DNA from: Oceanimonas doudoroffii
GTDB taxonomy: Bacteria > Pseudomonadota > Gammaproteobacteria > Enterobacterales > Aeromonadaceae
Direction of reading: 5' to 3'
DNA length: 64,000 nt
Assembly (NCBI RefSeq): GCF_002242685.1
Contig: NZ_NBIM01000005.1
Span: 62,001-126,000 of the forward strand
This document shows positions 60,878 through 64,000 of the stretch, one piece after another (position 1 is the stretch's first letter; every line of letters begins with the position of its first letter). The position numbers were made by a program, and so were the translations under genes. A model generated the notes under the pieces. That model was not told the DNA's origin, did not search any database, and saw nothing but the letters and a program-made list of their open reading frames with translations.

Positions 60878-61821
60878 TACTCAGCGGTCTCCAGCCGTTC
60901 GGCTACCCGCAATACCGAGCTGCGGGCCCTGGGGTTGGCATTCACTTCCTCGGCCGACGGCTTTTGCGCCTTGCCTACGCTCTTGAGCGAACGGCCACCG
61001 GCCAGCTGCGCCTCGGTCAGGGGCAGTCCAGGCGGCACCTCGGGTCCTTTTTCATGCTTGCGAATGAAGTGTTTGACCAGGCGATCTTCCAGGGAGTGGA
61101 AGCTGATTACCGACAGCCTGCCGCCCGGGGTCAGCACACGAAGGGCACCGTTCAGCGCCTGCTCGATTTCGTCCAGCTCGCTGTTGATGTAGATGCGAAT
61201 GGCCTGAAAACTGCGGGTCGCGGCGTGTTTGTTCTTTTCCTTGCTCGGGTTGACCCGGGCGATCATTTCCGCCAGCTGACGGGTGCGGGTCCAGGGCGTG
61301 GTTTGGCGGTCGTGCACTATGGCCCGGGCAATCTTGCGGGCATGACGCTCCTCGCCAAAGGTCTTCAGCACCCAGGCGATGTCGTCCATGTCGGCATGGT
61401 TAAGCCAGTCGGCGGCACTCTGTCCGCTGGTGGGATCCATGCGCATGTCGAGGGGACCGTCCTTCTGAAAGCTGAAGCCGCGCTCGGCGTCATCCAGCTG
61501 GGGCGACGACACCCCGAGATCGAGCAGCACACCGTCAACCGTGCCGGTGAGGCCCTCGGTTTCCATCATCTCTGCCAGACGCGAAAAGGGGCCGTGCAGA
61601 ATCTGAAAACGCGGGTCGGTAATTTGCGCGGCCTCGGCAATGGCCGCCGGATCCCGGTCAATGGCCAGCAAACGACCATTTGGCCCCAGCTTTGACAAAA
61701 TATGGCGCGAGTGGCCGCCGCGGCCAAAGGTGCCGTCCACATAGATGCCGTCGGGGCGAATATTAAGACCGGCCACTGCTTCTTCAAGCAGAACGGTGAT
61801 GTGTGCCTGTTGTTCACTCAT
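60877..61821 (-). CDS. rsmH: 16S rRNA (cytosine1402-N4)-methyltransferase
   Basis: 314 aa (MraW). [10 protein letters not shown] at the start, [11 protein letters not shown] (AdoMet loop, about 28-38), [20 protein letters not shown] and [14 protein letters not shown] are conserved. Together with rsmI, also in this window, it makes m4Cm1402 in the ribosomal P site. It starts 2 bp after mraZ. Confidence 0.97.
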   Translation of the reverse strand: MSEQQAHITVLLEEAVAGLNIRPDGIYVDGTFGRGGHSRHILSKLGPNGRLLAIDRDPAAIAEAAQITDPRFQILHGPFSRLAEMMETEGLTGTVDGVLLDLGVSSPQLDDAERGFSFQKDGPLDMRMDPTSGQSAADWLNHADMDDIAWVLKTFGEERHARKIARAIVHDRQTTPWTRTRQLAEMIARVNPSKEKNKHAATRSFQAIRIYINSELDEIEQALNGALRVLTPGGRLSVISFHSLEDRLVKHFIRKHEKGPEVPPGLPLTEAQLAGGRSLKSVGKAQKPSAEEVNANPRARSSVLRVAERLETAE

Positions 61822-61823
61822 TG

Positions 61824-62282
61824 TTATAGCGAAAAGTCCCGCAATCGTTCTGAGGATTCCCAGCCTTCCTCGGGAAGGGCCAGCAAATCGTCATTTATTT
61901 GTTGTTGCCAGCGGTGCTCACTCCAGATTTCAAAACGGTTGAGCTGCCCCACCAGCATGATTTTTTTTTCCAGTGCCGCGTGCTGCCTGAGCGGCCCCGG
62001 CACCAGCATGCGGCCATTGCCATCCAGCTCGCATTCGGCCGCATGTCCCAGCAGCAGGCGCTGCAGGCGCCGTTCCTGGGGCTGGGTGCTCGACAGGCTG
62101 CGCAGCTTTTTCTCTACCAGCTCCCATTCTGTGAGGGGATACAGCAGCAGGCAGGGGTGGCTGATATCGATGGTACATACCAGCAGGCCGTCGCATTCAT
62201 CATGCAACGGCCCTCGATATCGGGTTGGTATTGCCAGCCGCCCTTTACTGTCCAGGCTGATGGCGTGCGCACCACGCAGCAT
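61824..62282 (-). CDS. mraZ: Transcriptional regulator MraZ
   Basis: 152-aa double AbrB-fold protein that binds repeats in front of its own operon and represses it. It has two copies of the DxxGR motif: [13 protein letters not shown] (about 11-23) and [13 protein letters not shown] (about 87-99). It is the first gene of the division cluster and has its operator just upstream. Confidence 0.97.
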   Translation of the reverse strand: MLRGAHAISLDSKGRLAIPTRYRGPLHDECDGLLVCTIDISHPCLLLYPLTEWELVEKKLRSLSSTQPQERRLQRLLLGHAAECELDGNGRMLVPGPLRQHAALEKKIMLVGQLNRFEIWSEHRWQQQINDDLLALPEEGWESSERLRDFSL

Positions 62283-62307
62283 TCAGAGTCCCTGTTGATT
62301 CCTTTGT

Positions 62308-62332
62308 TCCACAAAAATCCACTTTTTCCCAC
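62308..62332 (-). promoter_or_regulatory. MraZ operator: three GTGGR repeats, 10-bp phased
   Basis: Minus strand GTGGG (62332-62328), GTGGA (62322-62318), GTGGA (62312-62308), each separated by 5 bp of A or T. This is the known MraZ box arrangement (TGGGN-type repeats with 5-nt spacers). It lies between the inferred transcription start and the mraZ ATG, 25 bp before the start codon. Confidence 0.85.
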
Positions 62333-62339
62333 CACACCA

Positions 62340-62368
62340 AGTGTAAGGAGGCAATACCGGCATTTCAA
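62340..62368 (-). promoter_or_regulatory. Promoter of the mraZ (division/cell-wall) cluster
   Basis: Minus-strand TTGAAA (62368-62363), 17 bp, TACACT (62345-62340). Transcription would start at about 62332, right at the first MraZ repeat, so bound MraZ would block it. Confidence 0.75.
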
Positions 62369-62411
62369 GCAAGGAAATAGTCGCTCACGACAAAGGATTC
62401 CGATGAGTCGG

Positions 62412-62437
62412 AAATAAAAAAACAGGTGGCTGTTTTA
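62412..62437 (-). terminator. Second hairpin between rnpB and mraZ
   Basis: AAAACAG-CCAC-CTGTTTT on the minus strand followed by T-rich sequence. A weak stem that may back up the rnpB terminator and insulate the mraZ promoter. Confidence 0.5.
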
Positions 62438-62499
62438 TATGGAGATTTTTTTAAATAAACAGGGATGAAAATAAGATGACCGACACAAAAAACAGCGCC

Positions 62500-62532
62500 A
62501 AAAAAAGAGAAACGCAGCCGAATGGCTGCGTT
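62500..62532 (-). terminator. rnpB terminator
   Basis: AACGCAGCC-ATTC-GGCTGCGTT on the minus strand, followed by TCTCTTTTTTT. Confidence 0.9.
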
Positions 62533-62541
62533 CATGAAATT

Positions 62542-62925
<384 letters not shown>

Positions 62926-62932
62926 GCTGCGC

Positions 62933-62938
62933 AGTGTA
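62933..62938 (-). promoter_or_regulatory. rnpB -10 element
   Basis: TACACT on the minus strand, 7 bp before the inferred 5' end of rnpB. No good -35 is visible 16-18 bp upstream. Confidence 0.5.
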
Positions 62939-62977
62939 CCTCAGCCCGGCCAGCGGCGCCAGCGCTATTCTGCCGGC

Positions 62978-63817
62978 TCAGAGCCCGGCTTCCAGGCCGT
63001 ATTTGTACAGGGCATTCTTTTTCAAGCCGTGAATCTCGGCGGTCAGCGCCGCCGCCTTTTTCAGGCCCAGATCGGCACTGAGCAGGGCCAGGGTCTTCAA
63101 CGCCGGCACCGGCAGGGCATCGGCCTCGGCCTTGTGCCCGGCCACCATCAGCACGATCTCGCCCCGGCAGCGGTTGGCGTCTTCCTTCAGCCAGTCCAGC
63201 ATTTCGCCCGCCGGCAGGCCCTGAATAGTTTCAAAGGTCTTGGTCAGCTCCCGAGCCACCACCACTCGGCGTTCCGGGCCCATCACCGCCACCAGCGCCG
63301 CAGCGGTATCGAGCAGCCGGCGGGGAGACTCGTAAAACACCATGGTTCTGGGTTCATCCTTGAGGCTTTCCAGCTTGTCGTGGCGCGCCTTGTCCTTGGC
63401 CGGTAAAAAGCCTTCGAACACAAAGCGATCCGTGGGTAGGCCGGCCGCCGACAGGGCGGTGACCGCGGCACAGGGTCCGGGCAGCGCCACCACCGCCACC
63501 CCCGCCTCACGGCAGCGATTGACCAGGTGATAGCCCGGGTCACTGATCAGCGGCGTGCCCGCATCCGACACCAGGGCGATGCTTTTGCCCTCCTGCAACC
63601 GGCCCACCAGCTGCTCGGCCTTGTGCTGTTCATTGTGATCGTGCAGCGCCCAGGTGGGCGTGCCTATCTGATAGTGGGACAGCAGCTTGCCGGTGTGCCG
63701 GGTGTCTTCGCAGGCGATCACATCCACCTGGCGCAGGGTGTCCAGGGCGCGCTGGCTGATATCACTCAGATTACCAATGGGGGTGGGCACGATATAAAGG
63801 GCGGCGGTCTGGCTCAT
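62978..63817 (-). CDS. rsmI: 16S rRNA (cytidine1402-2'-O)-methyltransferase
   Basis: 279-aa SPOUT-unrelated (tetrapyrrole-methylase-fold) enzyme. [15 protein letters not shown] at the N-terminus, [23 protein letters not shown] and FYESPRRL are its conserved blocks. It is the partner of RsmH in modifying C1402. It is divergent from lpoA, the same pair as yraL-yraM in E. coli, and ends 53 bp before rnpB. Confidence 0.97.
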   Translation of the reverse strand: MSQTAALYIVPTPIGNLSDISQRALDTLRQVDVIACEDTRHTGKLLSHYQIGTPTWALHDHNEQHKAEQLVGRLQEGKSIALVSDAGTPLISDPGYHLVNRCREAGVAVVALPGPCAAVTALSAAGLPTDRFVFEGFLPAKDKARHDKLESLKDEPRTMVFYESPRRLLDTAAALVAVMGPERRVVVARELTKTFETIQGLPAGEMLDWLKEDANRCRGEIVLMVAGHKAEADALPVPALKTLALLSADLGLKKAAALTAEIHGLKKNALYKYGLEAGL

Positions 63818-63837
63818 GGCGACTCCTGTGCAAGCAA

Positions 63838-63866
63838 TTGTTTCACCGTCCCGGCCCGATTACACT
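63838..63866 (+). promoter_or_regulatory. lpoA promoter
   Basis: TTGTTT, 17 bp, TACACT, about 20 bp before the lpoA ATG, in the rsmI-lpoA divergent gap. Confidence 0.6.
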
Positions 63867-63886
63867 TAGGACCAGAATGACTCAGC

Positions 63887-64000
63887 ATGGGAAATAAGGG
63901 ATTGGCAACTCAAACACAATGGGCCAGTGTAACACGACTGCTGTGCACCCTGGTGCTTTCATCCGTTCTGGCCGCCTGCGGCTCCGGCCTGCTGCAAACC
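63887..64000 (+). CDS. lpoA: Penicillin-binding protein activator LpoA, start only
   Basis: The first 38 codons are inside the window. They encode a lipoprotein signal: basic start, hydrophobic LLCTLVLSSVLAAC, with the lipobox LAAC and then GSG. Position (divergent from rsmI) and a lipobox fit LpoA, the outer-membrane activator of PBP1A; the protein body is not visible. No good ribosome site precedes ATG 63887, and TTG 63902 is an alternative. Confidence 0.78.
   Translation, partial: MGNKGLATQTQWASVTRLLCTLVLSSVLAACGSGLLQT

Overview
The window looks like core chromosome of a GC-rich (roughly 60% by eye) marine or halotolerant gammaproteobacterium. Protein identities to the E. coli counterparts are high (for example LepA, PepA, ValS, FtsZ and SecA). 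The gene order rpoE-rseABC-lepA-lepB, lptF/lptG next to pepA-holC-valS, and the complete mraZ-to-secA cluster are gammaproteobacterial. An ectoine-hydrolase-like gene and a PACE exporter suggest a member of the Aeromonadales such as Oceanimonas, Zobellella or Oceanisphaera. That placement is inference, not something the sequence proves. I see no insertion sequence, prophage, CRISPR array or plasmid-type gene.

Layout. 1-5 kb (minus strand): rpoE-rseA-rseB-rseC-lepA-lepB, the envelope-stress sigma factor with its control genes plus signal peptidase. 5-9.7 kb: nadB, sdhE-ygfX, ygfZ and a LysR regulator divergent from a PACE efflux gene. 9.7-14.3 kb: a dicarboxylate/amino-acid symporter divergent from doeA-doeX (ectoine catabolism-like), with a near-perfect CRP site between them, then a PLP aminotransferase. 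14.3-16.2 kb: mutY-yggX and three identical tRNA-Phe genes. 16.2-22.5 kb: an unknown exported protein, a cold-shock protein, a Bcr/CflA transporter, a divergent second Hfq-like protein, dapA, rsmC and three identical tRNA-Leu(CAG) genes. 22.5-32.6 kb: an rRNA uracil methyltransferase, an unknown conserved protein, tRNA-Leu(CAA), an RDD protein, lptF-lptG and pepA-holC-valS. 32.6-41.5 kb is the most accessory part: a soluble two-PAS chemoreceptor, a CAP-domain protein, a glycine-zipper lipoprotein, a DUF6351-type lipoprotein, rraB-plsC, a membrane chemoreceptor and a truncated paralogue of it. 41.6-62.4 kb (minus strand): the complete division and cell-wall cluster mraZ-rsmH-ftsL-ftsI-murE-murF-mraY-murD-ftsW-murG-murC-ddl-ftsQ-ftsA-ftsZ-lpxC-secA, with MraZ operator repeats in front. 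62.5-64 kb: rnpB, rsmI and the start of lpoA.

The most interesting signal lies upstream of dapA. A promoter is followed by a 22-codon leader peptide with four AAA lysine codons, and then by two mutually exclusive RNA structures: a 10-bp antiterminator that starts at the leader stop codon, and a GC-rich terminator with a U-tract. This has the architecture of a ribosome-mediated transcription attenuator responding to lysine. That is unexpected, because gammaproteobacterial lysine synthesis is normally linked to a lysine riboswitch on lysC. The neighbouring Hfq-like protein lacks the proximal-face histidine and carries a His/Asp-rich tail. Other points worth checking are the sensor-only chemoreceptor, the doeA-doeX pair without doeB, and several palindromes placed directly in front of accessory genes.
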